Shown in pieces: positions 1-6,764 of a DNA stretch of 11,973 nucleotides (its first letter is position 1; every line of letters starts with the position of its first letter). Source of the DNA: an uncultured Anaerobutyricum sp. (GTDB lineage: Bacteria > Bacillota > Clostridia > Lachnospirales > Lachnospiraceae); contig CAKREJ010000041.1 in NCBI GenBank assembly GCA_934317185.1, positions 1 through 11,973 on the forward strand, written 5' to 3'. The translations under genes were made by a program, and so were the position numbers. The notes under the pieces were generated by a model. That model ran no database searches. It was not told where the DNA came from and worked only from the letters and a program-made list of their open reading frames with translations.

Positions 1-188
1 TTCTCTTCTTCTTCAATACCGAACAGTTCGATAAAAGCTCCTCTTGTTCCTGAACCATCTTCTCTTGACATTACAGTGATTGCTGCATCAGAACTTCCTC
101 CTGCTGCATTCCCACCTTTGTTTCCACATCCTACAAGAGTAGTTACTGCCATCGCTGCAATTAATGCGAAGCTGATAAATTTCTTCAT
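1..188 (-). CDS. pstS: Phosphate ABC transporter substrate-binding lipoprotein PstS (5' part only)
   Basis: This is the first 62 codons of a gene that runs off the left edge. PstS proteins capture phosphate outside the membrane and hand it to the PstCAB transporter. The N-terminus is a lipoprotein signal: MKK, a hydrophobic stretch, then a lipobox Leu-Val-Gly-Cys at about residues 18-21, followed by a Gly/Asn/Ala/Ser-rich linker. The mature start reads ITVMSREDGSGTRGAF, which closely matches the phosphate-binding N-terminal segment of clostridial PstS proteins (Ser, Arg-Glu-Asp-Gly-Ser-Gly-Thr-Arg). The ATG at 188-186 is preceded by AGAAGGAT at a suitable distance. The downstream pst genes would lie outside the window. 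The identification rests on this signature alone because the rest is missing. Confidence 0.85.
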   Translation of the reverse strand, partial: MKKFISFALIAAMAVTTLVGCGNKGGNAAGGSSDAAITVMSREDGSGTRGAFIELFGIEEEE

Positions 189-256
189 AATTGTAATCCT
201 TCTTTCTTACTTTCTTTTTTTCTTTCTTAAGCTTGCTTTCCTCAAGCTTCCTCTAA

Positions 257-311
257 AGAATACTGGTCATTTGTAAAGTCCAAAACCACACTCCTGTAAA
301 ATGAAAGTAAA
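257..311 (-). promoter_or_regulatory. Putative pstS promoter with PhoP/PhoB-like direct repeats
   Basis: Read on the - strand, two TTTAC(A/T) hexamers begin exactly 11 bp apart (positions 311-306 and 300-295), a spacing typical of PhoB/OmpR-family operators. A further TTTACA lies at 277-272. A possible -10, TATTCT, is at 262-257 with TTGGAC at 283-278, but the 15-nt spacer is short, which would suit an activated promoter. The hexamers and spacing are seen; Pho control is inferred from the gene and the family. The sequence is T-rich and overlaps the outer arm of the adjacent repeat element, so chance similarity is possible. Confidence 0.35.
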
Positions 312-315
312 AATT

Positions 316-490
316 CTGATTTGAAAAAGTGACGGACAAAAAATAAAAAAGAGAGCAGGGTTAAATGTTCCAGTAGTCGCTGCGTATGAAATGCTCGCTT
401 ATAGGCTTGCATTCCATACTGGCTCCGAGGTCACATTTAACCCTGCTCTCTTTTTTATTTTTCTGTTTACCTGCTCCAGAAGTAAATCAG
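316..490 (+). repeat. Structured repeat element, copy 1 (core sense on + strand)
   Basis: This is a large hairpin element. Short terminal inverted repeats CTGATTT (316-322) and AAATCAG (484-490) bound it. Inside is a perfect 30-bp stem, 339-368 with 433-462. Within that is a core of about 64 nt shared with two other copies, containing AGTCGC, ATGCTCGCT, TTGCAT and GCTCCGAGG. The core has its own hairpin: GTATG (384-388) with CATAC (415-419), AATGC (390-394) with GCATT (409-413), and GCT (397-399) with GGC (404-406) around a TATA loop. The last pairing includes a U-G wobble valid only on the + strand. The conserved ACGGAC lies just 5' of the stem. The right end overlaps the stop codon of the sensor kinase gene. 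I do not recognise it as a named RNA or MITE family. Confidence 0.85.
339..462 (-). terminator. Probable transcription stop after the sensor kinase gene (stem of repeat copy 1)
   Basis: The 30-bp perfect stem of repeat copy 1 begins 25 nt past the kinase stop codon. Both outer ends are A/T tracts, so each strand carries a stable hairpin with a U-rich 3' side. That is compatible with bidirectional intrinsic termination and would separate the kinase transcript from pstS. The 64-nt loop is far larger than in an ordinary terminator, so termination is inferred. Confidence 0.45.
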
Positions 491-3222
491 GAATTCATTT
501 CATTTATAATCACTTTTTTCACTGTTTTTATGTTTAATGGTTTGGCAATGTGGGCGTTCATTCCTGCATCTGCCGCATGCTGAATATCTTCTGCGAATGC
601 GTTTGCAGTTAATGCTATGATCGGAATTGTCCTGGCATCTACTCTATCTAACCGGCGAATCTGTCTTGTTGCCTCATAGCCTCCCATTACCGGCATCATA
701 ATATCCATGAGAATAAGGTCATATGTGCCTGCCGGATGTGTATTGAAGGCTTCTACCGCTTCCAGACCATTGCTTACACAAAAGACTTTGGCTCCTTCTT
801 CTTCTAAAAGAATTTTTGCAACCTCCTGATTCAGGTCATTATCTTCTGCCAGAAGAATTTTTATATTTTGGATGGATTCTCTTTCTGCTTTTTCTGTGCC
901 AGTTATTTTCTGCTCTTTTGCTTTTTCAAAAGGAATTGTGATGACAAATGTGCTTCCTTCCCCTAGCTTACTGGAAATCTTAATACTTCCACCCATCTGT
1001 TCAAATAATGCTTTGGCAATGCTCATCCCAAGTCCGGTTCCATGATAAACACTTCTTGCATCCGTTCTTTCCTGAGTAAATGGTTCAAATATCTTATTCA
1101 GATATTCCTCACTGATACCGATTCCTGTATCACTAATCGTCCACTGATAAGTCTGTCTGCTTTCGTCCGAATGAAGAAGCCTGATATGTGTATGAATCTT
1201 TCCATTCTCTTTATTGTACTTTATACAGTTACTATATATATTCATCATGGCTCTGCTTAAATGCAGTGGACTTCCATAAATATACGGATTCTCGTAAACT
1301 TCCGGCTCTACATCCATCACTGTAATAATTCCCTGTTCCTGTGCCTGTGTGTCAATCATTGTCATAATCTCTCGTCCCCGCTCAATCATATTAAACGGTT
1401 CATGAGATAAAACCAGCTCTCCTTCTTCTATTTTAGACATATCAAGAACATCATTAATTAATGATAAAAGATGATTGGCGGCAATATTGGCTTTCGCACG
1501 ATTTATCTTTAAAAATTCTGTATCCTCCTCATGGTTTTTGTCGATTTCCAAAAGACCGATAATACCATTTAATGGTGTTCGCATATCATGAGACATTCGA
1601 GAAAGGAAATTTGACTTTGCTGCATTCGCCTGCTTTGCTGTATTCAAGGCTTCCTGAAGTAATCTCTTCTGGTGAATTTCTTTTGCAACAACATCATCTA
1701 CATTTAAAAATCCAAGAACGATAATGCCTGACTCTTCATCCCGGATAAAGCGGAACTGATAATACTGTATTTTTTCTTCTTTAATAATACGATAATTTCC
1801 TTTATATTCTTTTTCTGAGGAAAGAACCTCCATCGCATTGTCAAACTGCAATGCCTTCTGCATCATAGAGCGATCCTCCGGATGAACATATTCATTAATA
1901 TATTTATCAAAAAACATCTCATAGGAATATACCTTTTCATCCTTATTCTCCGCTTTAAATGCATTACTATCCTCCTGTTTAATAATCGACAGTGTTTTTT
2001 CCCGAGAGTGGATTAAATAAACATTCAAATAATTACTGCTTAACGTCTTAACGATACTAACCTGCGTCTCATAGGCTTCCTGTACTGCTGTAATATCCTT
2101 TCCATATAATATAGCTTCCAGATGATCATTTGAAGGATTTATGAAAAGGCGTGCCACATATTGGGAGATTCTTGCGATATCATCATCATAATAACACCGT
2201 GATACTCTGACAATCTCCACTTCACCGGATTGATAACTGCGAAGCATGGATTCCCGGCAATAAGCCTCCATAAAATCCTGACGGTCTTTCGTTGAAGGAA
2301 TGTATTTCGCTGTACTTGCAACAAACTCGTCAATCGCAAAGTTTTGATCGATCATATAAGCGATCTGAGAAGTTCCTCCGACATCTAAAATTTTATTTGC
2401 AGTCACATCCATGTGAAAATATCCTGCTGCATCTGAAATAGATGCAATAAGTGAATTTAACTGATTTTCATAAATCTTTCTAGCACTTACATCATCATCT
2501 TCACATACGAGTGCAGCAACAAAATCTTCATAGTTTTCCGCCTCTCCATCCCTGGTGATCATCAGATAGTAATAATGTGTCTGATCTGTCTTTACTCTGC
2601 AATGTAATTTAAAGCCAGATGTCTGAGAAAGCCGCTCCTTCACCATCGAAAATTCTGTTTTTTCAGACATATATGCCTGTTCATCCGGATGCACATATTT
2701 TTTAATGAAAGCTTCCCGCAGAATATCATATTGCATCCTGTCATCACTATCTCTGTAATCTATACTCCTCTCGTCACACTCTAACTGATACTGGGATCGG
2801 TATACAGAAACAGCTCCTGTATGCCTGCTTACTCCGTACACCGCCACATAATCTGATGCCAGAAGATTGATCGCTCCCACTAATCTGAGAGCCTTCTCTC
2901 CTGTAGGAATCGCACTTGCCAGACGTTCTCCTTCCGCAACCGTACTAAATACCATTGCATAACCCACTTTTTCATCTGAAAGCTTCAGCTCTACAGCATC
3001 AACAGTCTCATAAATATGCCGGATAGGATCAAGGTATGTTTTGGGTCCGTAAATCTTATTCTTCACCGGGCATGGCGGACAAGGTGAATCCAGTCCCATC
3101 AATGCCTTATAGCACTTTATTCCCTTCTGAAGATTTGGATAAATCTTCTTTGCTGTATCATTAAATCCAATAATCGTATAATTTTCATCAATACTGTAAT
3201 ACCCTGATGAATGTGTGTTCAT
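487..3222 (-). CDS. Hybrid sensor histidine kinase with PAS-like modules and a receiver domain
   Basis: This 911-residue protein autophosphorylates on His and passes phosphate to its own receiver Asp. No membrane segment is visible, so it is probably cytoplasmic. The N-terminal PAS-like domain (about 1-115) carries a Cys cluster at C37, C48 and C51. Three related PAS-like modules follow (about 115-245, 250-385, 385-515); two contain YVHP(E)D and all end in a D-rich linker. A coiled linker leads to HisKA with SHDMRTPLNG (H545), HATPase boxes N665/N670, DTGIGI (698-703) and GTGLGM (728-733). The receiver has the acidic pair E793/D794, phosphoacceptor D840, T872 and K894. There is no Hpt domain. 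The ATG is preceded by AAGGAAGG. Its signal and output partner are unknown; the phosphorelay would need a separate Hpt protein. Repeat copy 1 lies directly at its 3' end. Confidence 0.93.
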   Translation of the reverse strand: MNTHSSGYYSIDENYTIIGFNDTAKKIYPNLQKGIKCYKALMGLDSPCPPCPVKNKIYGPKTYLDPIRHIYETVDAVELKLSDEKVGYAMVFSTVAEGERLASAIPTGEKALRLVGAINLLASDYVAVYGVSRHTGAVSVYRSQYQLECDERSIDYRDSDDRMQYDILREAFIKKYVHPDEQAYMSEKTEFSMVKERLSQTSGFKLHCRVKTDQTHYYYLMITRDGEAENYEDFVAALVCEDDDVSARKIYENQLNSLIASISDAAGYFHMDVTANKILDVGGTSQIAYMIDQNFAIDEFVASTAKYIPSTKDRQDFMEAYCRESMLRSYQSGEVEIVRVSRCYYDDDIARISQYVARLFINPSNDHLEAILYGKDITAVQEAYETQVSIVKTLSSNYLNVYLIHSREKTLSIIKQEDSNAFKAENKDEKVYSYEMFFDKYINEYVHPEDRSMMQKALQFDNAMEVLSSEKEYKGNYRIIKEEKIQYYQFRFIRDEESGIIVLGFLNVDDVVAKEIHQKRLLQEALNTAKQANAAKSNFLSRMSHDMRTPLNGIIGLLEIDKNHEEDTEFLKINRAKANIAANHLLSLINDVLDMSKIEEGELVLSHEPFNMIERGREIMTMIDTQAQEQGIITVMDVEPEVYENPYIYGSPLHLSRAMMNIYSNCIKYNKENGKIHTHIRLLHSDESRQTYQWTISDTGIGISEEYLNKIFEPFTQERTDARSVYHGTGLGMSIAKALFEQMGGSIKISSKLGEGSTFVITIPFEKAKEQKITGTEKAERESIQNIKILLAEDNDLNQEVAKILLEEEGAKVFCVSNGLEAVEAFNTHPAGTYDLILMDIMMPVMGGYEATRQIRRLDRVDARTIPIIALTANAFAEDIQHAADAGMNAHIAKPLNIKTVKKVIINEMNS

Positions 3223-3523
3223 ATCCCCGATACCTTCCTTTTAATTATTCATAACTTATAGTATAACATCACTTTACTATATCCACTACTCTTTTTAGTA
3301 AAACTGCGAGGAAATATTTTTACATTTATTTTACATTCTTTTCTCTAAAATCTGCTAGAGAATTACTATTAGATGGCGTATACTAAAAATGTATGTGTAA
3401 TAACAAGTTTAATGTAGCATTAACGTAAACTACCACTGTCTCGCCATACATTTTAAATACAAAAATATAATTTACACCAAAAAGGAAAACCTACATATAA
3501 AAGAAAGAGGGGAAACAATTCCA
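3223..3523. promoter_or_regulatory. Divergent control region between the kinase and the alarmone synthetase
   Basis: This 301-bp AT-rich spacer holds no gene. On the - strand TATACT (3265-3260) is a plausible -10 for the kinase, with no good -35. On the + strand TATACT (3379-3384) is a plausible -10 for the synthetase, also with a poor -35, suggesting activated promoters. Two TTTACA hexamers start 11 bp apart (3319 and 3330), resembling the pair upstream of pstS. Past the + strand -10 lies a perfect 10-bp inverted repeat, AAAATGTATG (3386-3395) with CATACATTTT (3445-3454). It encloses a small hairpin, TTAATG (3409-3414) with CATTAA (3418-3423), so the synthetase leader could fold. Confidence 0.35.
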
Positions 3524-4195
3524 TTGAAAAGAAAGAAGGTAAAATCCGTAAAGCAACTGGGGAATACGGGTACGAAATTGGAAAAAGAAGTCGCTGCAAT
3601 GGAAGAAGCTATGAGGCAGCATAATATAGAAGAAAATTGTAAACAGCTTATTGACGAACTGATGCCACAAATTAAAACTATGGAGCAAACGCTTTTTGGT
3701 ACTTACCATAGAAATATTATTGAATATTCAACAAGCCGAATTAAGACTCCGGAAAGTATTGTAGAAAAACTCCATCGCAAAAACCGGGAAGTTTCTCTTA
3801 ATAAGGCATTAGAAACACTTCGTGATCTTGCCGGAATCCGTGTTGTCTGCTCTTTTCAGGATGATGTATATAAAGTAGCGGGAGCCATTAAAAAACTTCC
3901 CGGCTATGAGCTTGTGAAAGAGAAAAATTATATTGCGAAGCCAAAGTCGAGTGGGTACCGCAGTATTCACCTTATTTTAAAACCAACAAATACAACATCA
4001 AACATCCAATATATTGAAGTTCAGGTTCGTTCTGCCGCTATGAATTACTGGGCAATCCTGGAACATCAGCTCTGCTATAAAAATGAGAAAAAAGAGGCAC
4101 AAAAGATCCGCCAGGAGTTAAAAGGATGTGCAATTGACATTTCAAAAATTGATAAGAAAATGTTAAAGCTACGAAAAGAAATTGAAAAAATCTAA
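3524..4195 (+). CDS. Small alarmone synthetase, RelP/YwaC-like GTP pyrophosphokinase
   Basis: This enzyme makes (p)ppGpp by moving pyrophosphate from ATP to GDP or GTP in the cytoplasm. It is 223 residues, about the usual size of single-domain synthetases, with no hydrolase, TGS or ACT domain. A charged helical N-terminus (1-60) is followed by the RelA_SpoT fold. Visible motifs are SRIKTPESIVEKL (71-83), RDLAGIRVVCSF with D101, the GTP-binding stretch KPKSSGYRSIH (139-149), and EVQVRSAAMNYWAILEH (165-181) with E165, followed by YK (185-186). The segment around SRIK and SFQDDVY resembles RelP/YwaC more than RelQ. The start is a TTG at 3524 preceded by AAAGAGGGG at a slightly long spacing; the first in-frame ATG is Met26 (3599), which would shorten the N-terminal helix. 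The stop TAA shares its last A with an in-frame ATG of the next reading frame. Confidence 0.9.
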   Translation: MKRKKVKSVKQLGNTGTKLEKEVAAMEEAMRQHNIEENCKQLIDELMPQIKTMEQTLFGTYHRNIIEYSTSRIKTPESIVEKLHRKNREVSLNKALETLRDLAGIRVVCSFQDDVYKVAGAIKKLPGYELVKEKNYIAKPKSSGYRSIHLILKPTNTTSNIQYIEVQVRSAAMNYWAILEHQLCYKNEKKEAQKIRQELKGCAIDISKIDKKMLKLRKEIEKI

Positions 4196-4286
4196 TGGAT
4201 GACAAAGAAACAGAGAAGTACTTTTTCAAGAATGCCGAGGCACTCTTGAAAAATATCCTTTCAGTACAAGCGTTTCCATTTACCTT

Positions 4287-4340
4287 TTCCACAATCTACG
4301 ATACACTGTGTATAAGATTGTGGAATTTTATTATCATTTA
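4287..4340 (+). terminator. Hairpin terminator between the alarmone synthetase and the shell protein gene
   Basis: An 11-bp perfect stem, TTCCACAATCT (4287-4297) with AGATTGTGGAA (4315-4325), carries an inner 5-bp stem ATACA/TGTAT around a CTG loop. A T-rich stretch, TTTTATTATCATTT, follows. This suits intrinsic termination on the + strand only; the opposite strand has no U-tract. It argues that the shell gene downstream is a separate transcription unit, although no convincing promoter was found in the short gap that follows. Confidence 0.6.
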
Positions 4341-4362
4341 TATAAGAAAGGCATCCATTTTT

Positions 4363-5088
4363 ATGAGTCATACAGAATTTACTACTACAACAAATGAATT
4401 TATCGGAACAGCAGCAGGCCATACGATCGGAATGGTTATTCCGAATATTGACCCGGAAGTGCGAACACTTTTACAGATTCCGGAGCAGTATTCTTCTCTT
4501 GGAATTCTTACTTCAAGAACCGGTGCTGCCGCACAGGCTTTTTCGGTAGACGAAGCTGCAAAAGCCTGCAATGTTGAACTGCTTATTTTTGAGCTGCCAA
4601 GAGATACGGAAGGTTATTCCGGCCACGGTAATCTGATCGTTCTCGGTGCATATGACGTAAGCGATGCCAGACGTTCTGTAGAAGTTGCTTTAACACTCAT
4701 TGATGAGAAGGCTGAACGTATTTATATTAATGAAGTCGGTCACATGGAGATGCATGTCACAGCTAATGCCGGTCCTGTCCTTCACAAGATATTTGACGCA
4801 CCACTTGGCAAAGCCTTCGGCTTTATCTGTGCCGGTCCTGCCGGAATTGCTATTGTTGCTGCAGATACTGCCGTAAAGTCCTCTCCTGTTGATATTGTAT
4901 GGTATGGTACTCCTTCCATCAATTTATCATATACAAACGAGGTCATCATCGGAGTCAGCGGAGATTACGGTGCCGTGAAAAAAGCCGTTGATACTGCCTA
5001 CGAAAAGGCAAGTACCCTCATTGAAGTGTTTGGACAAAAACCTGCTTCTATTTTACACTTTAAACCTATAGAAAAAAGCGAGAATTAA
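4363..5088 (+). CDS. PduB-type bacterial microcompartment shell protein (tandem BMC domain, trimer-forming)
   Basis: This 241-residue protein belongs to the PduB/EtuB family of tandem-domain shell proteins, which trimerise into hexagon-shaped tiles of metabolosome shells. The match is clear along the length: EFIGTAAGHTIGMVIPNID near the start, SLGILTSRTGA, ELPRDTEGYSGHGNLIVLGAYDVSDARR, then in the second domain NEVGHMEMHVTANA, APLGKAFGFI, ADTAVKSSPVDIVWYG, SYTNEVIIGVSGDYGAVKKA. The ATG at 4363 follows AGAAAGG and gives a short N-terminus, as in PduB' (the short form of PduB). The frame stays open upstream to an ATG at 4195 overlapping the synthetase stop, but that stretch contains the terminator hairpin and does not look like a PduB N-terminus. 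No other shell, diol dehydratase or aldehyde dehydrogenase gene lies in the window, so it appears orphaned from a pdu/etu-type operon. Confidence 0.9.
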   Translation: MSHTEFTTTTNEFIGTAAGHTIGMVIPNIDPEVRTLLQIPEQYSSLGILTSRTGAAAQAFSVDEAAKACNVELLIFELPRDTEGYSGHGNLIVLGAYDVSDARRSVEVALTLIDEKAERIYINEVGHMEMHVTANAGPVLHKIFDAPLGKAFGFICAGPAGIAIVAADTAVKSSPVDIVWYGTPSINLSYTNEVIIGVSGDYGAVKKAVDTAYEKASTLIEVFGQKPASILHFKPIEKSEN

Positions 5089-5158
5089 GACTTATTTTCA
5101 AGAATATCCCGGTAGATCACACATAGAGGATTACTTACCCTTCATTACTAATAATAAA

Positions 5159-6334
5159 TTATTCCTTATCATAATCATCTAAAAAATGGTGCTTTACTCC
5201 ATCTTTTTTATAAGCGATGACCGTTTCAATATTTACATTTTCAACGCTTTTAAAAATATGTGCTTCCACATAAGGATTCTTCTTTTTAATCTCAGCAATG
5301 AGCTGTTTAATTTCTATTCGCTTAGACTGATTCTCCTCATTATTACATGTTGTGCATGTATCTGTAAATTTACATGCACACTGAATAAAGCGAAGGTCAT
5401 TATAATCCCTCCATGCCTTAATATCATCTTCACGAATAAGATATAATGGCCTGATCAACTCCATACCTTCAAAGTTTGTACTGTGCAGCTTCGGCATCAT
5501 GGTCTGAATCTGTGCCCCATAAAGCATTCCCATAAGAATTGTTTCGATAACATCATCATAATGATGGCCAAGTGCGATCTTATTACAACCTAATTCCTTT
5601 GCAAAATTATAAAGATAACCTCTTCGCATTCTCGCACAAAGATAACACGGAGACTTTTCAATGTGATATACAGATTCAAAAATATCTGATTCAAAAATGT
5701 GAACAGGAACCTTTAGCTTTCTTGCATTCTCCTCAATTACTTTTCTGTTTTCCGGACTATATCCAGGATCCATTACCACAAACTTCACTTCAAACGGAAA
5801 CTTATTATGAAGCTTCAATTCCTGAAAAAGCTTCGCCATCAACATCGAATCTTTTCCACCGGAAATGCAGACCGCAATACAATCCCCTTCTTTTACAAGC
5901 TCATACTGGTTAATCGCCTTCGTAAACTTACACCATATATTCTTTCGAAACTTTTTACGGATACTCTTTTCCACCTGAGCACACACTTCATCTGCCTGCT
6001 GATTCTTCATCTGCTCTAAAAGCCATGCCGTATAGCCGCCTTTTAAACTAAATGCATCATAACCTCTATCACGAAGCTCCTCTGCAAGCTCCTGACTAAT
6101 ACGCCCTCTTGCACAATAAATAATCAGCTTCTTACCAGCAAGATCCGCTCTTTCCTGTGCTTCCTCCTCATCTGCTTTTACAAGTCCACCCTGATACTTC
6201 TCTAAAATAGCATCCTTACTCATGTGAATCGCCCCCGGAATAATTCCGTGTCCAACCTCCACATCTCCTCGCATATCAAGTAATATATAATCCTCTGGCG
6301 TTAACCGTTCTAATTCATTTATCGTAATATCCAT
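5159..6334 (-). CDS. Rhodanese domain fused to a TtcA-like PP-loop tRNA thiolation protein
   Basis: This 391-residue cytoplasmic protein has two parts. Residues 1-110 are a rhodanese domain with the persulfide loop CARGRIS (Cys74), preceded by the family's LLDMRGDVEVGHGIIPGAIH segment. Residues about 125-391 are an adenylating PP-loop domain with SGGKDS (158-163), MDPGYSPEN, CYLCARMRRGYLY (Cys230 and Cys233) and GHHYDD (256-261), as in TtcA, which makes 2-thiocytidine at position 32 of tRNA using an Fe-S cluster. A third Cys cluster near the end (C319, C321, C327, C330) may supply further cluster or zinc ligands. The fusion suggests that sulfur is delivered in cis from Cys74. The ATG is preceded by AAAGGA at 7 nt spacing. 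It converges on the shell gene with a 70-bp gap lacking a strong terminator. The exact tRNA target is inferred; related PP-loop proteins act on other positions. Confidence 0.88.
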   Translation of the reverse strand: MDITINELERLTPEDYILLDMRGDVEVGHGIIPGAIHMSKDAILEKYQGGLVKADEEEAQERADLAGKKLIIYCARGRISQELAEELRDRGYDAFSLKGGYTAWLLEQMKNQQADEVCAQVEKSIRKKFRKNIWCKFTKAINQYELVKEGDCIAVCISGGKDSMLMAKLFQELKLHNKFPFEVKFVVMDPGYSPENRKVIEENARKLKVPVHIFESDIFESVYHIEKSPCYLCARMRRGYLYNFAKELGCNKIALGHHYDDVIETILMGMLYGAQIQTMMPKLHSTNFEGMELIRPLYLIREDDIKAWRDYNDLRFIQCACKFTDTCTTCNNEENQSKRIEIKQLIAEIKKKNPYVEAHIFKSVENVNIETVIAYKKDGVKHHFLDDYDKE

Positions 6335-6367
6335 CTATTTTTCCTTTCACAAAAAATTTACAGAAAA

Positions 6368-6397
6368 ATAATAGCACAAAAACACCCACTTTGTGAA
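6368..6397 (-). promoter_or_regulatory. Promoter of the rhodanese-TtcA gene
   Basis: On the - strand a -35 TTCACA (6397-6392; one mismatch to TTGACA) is separated by 18 nt from TATTAT (6373-6368), which also has an extended -10 TG upstream (TGC-TATTAT). Transcription would start near 6361, giving a leader of about 27 nt carrying the ribosome site AAAGGA. This is a good match to the housekeeping sigma consensus. Confidence 0.6.
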
Positions 6398-6413
6398 GAC
6401 AACAGATAAAAAT

Positions 6414-6597
6414 ACTAATTCTTTGAGGACGGACGAAAAATAAAAAAGGATATAATAGCATCTGTGCCAGTAGTCGCTGCGTATTAAATGCTCGCTGAAA
6501 AGCTTGCATCCAATACTTGCTCCGAGGTCACATCTGCTATTATATCCTTTTTTATTTTTCTGTTTGTTGCTAAACTGAAGATGAGAATTAAATTAGT
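6414..6597 (+). repeat. Structured repeat element, copy 2 (core sense on + strand)
   Basis: This is the same family as 316-490. Terminal inverted repeats are ACTAATT (6414-6420) and AATTAGT (6591-6597). ACGGAC precedes a 31-bp stem, 6436-6466 with 6529-6559, interrupted only by one 2x2 mismatch near its inner end; its sequence differs entirely from copy 1 apart from the A/T tract. The core (6467-6528) keeps CAGTAGTCGCTGCG, AATGCTCGCT, GCTTGCAT and GCTCCGAGGTCAC. Its inner hairpin is GTATT (6481-6485) with AATAC (6512-6516), ATGC with GCAT, and GCT with AGC closing a GAAA tetraloop (6497-6500). Relative to copy 1 the GTATG/CATAC pair has changed on both sides to GTATT/AATAC. It sits upstream of the rhodanese-TtcA promoter. 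Confidence 0.85.
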
Positions 6598-6764
6598 TTA
6601 GAGAGAAAGAGGGAAATCTCCAGTAGATTATGGCAGTCAATCAGCGAAAATTTCCGGTATATAAAAAGTGTTTAATCTTTCCGTTAAAACAGTAATGGAA
6701 AGAAAATATGCGAAATACAGAGCACACACTTCCGGGACATCTTCATTTTCTTCTAACATAAAAT
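6598..6764. other. Non-coding spacer between two facing repeat elements
   Basis: No convincing gene is seen in these 167 bp on either strand. The spacer contains one clear hairpin, TCTTTCCGTTA (6676-6686) with TAATGGAAAGA (6693-6703), an 11-bp stem with one G-T pair and a 6-nt loop. No U-tract follows, so it is not an ordinary terminator. The spacer separates repeat copies 2 and 3, whose facing 3' flanks form a 38-nt inverted repeat with five mismatches (6560-6597 with 6765-6802). Confidence 0.55.

Noticed and set aside
386..583. 65-codon reading frame on the + strand
   Set aside because: It lies across repeat copy 1 and antisense to the kinase 3' end, with no ribosome site or recognisable protein.
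4195..4362. In-frame N-terminal extension of the shell protein from an ATG overlapping the synthetase stop
   Set aside because: The stretch holds a strong hairpin terminator, has a weak ribosome site and does not match PduB N-termini; 4363 has its own ribosome site. Kept only as a remark.
5089..5158. Terminator between the converging shell and rhodanese-TtcA genes
   Set aside because: Only a weak AATAA/TTATT dyad without a GC stem was seen, so no terminator is called.
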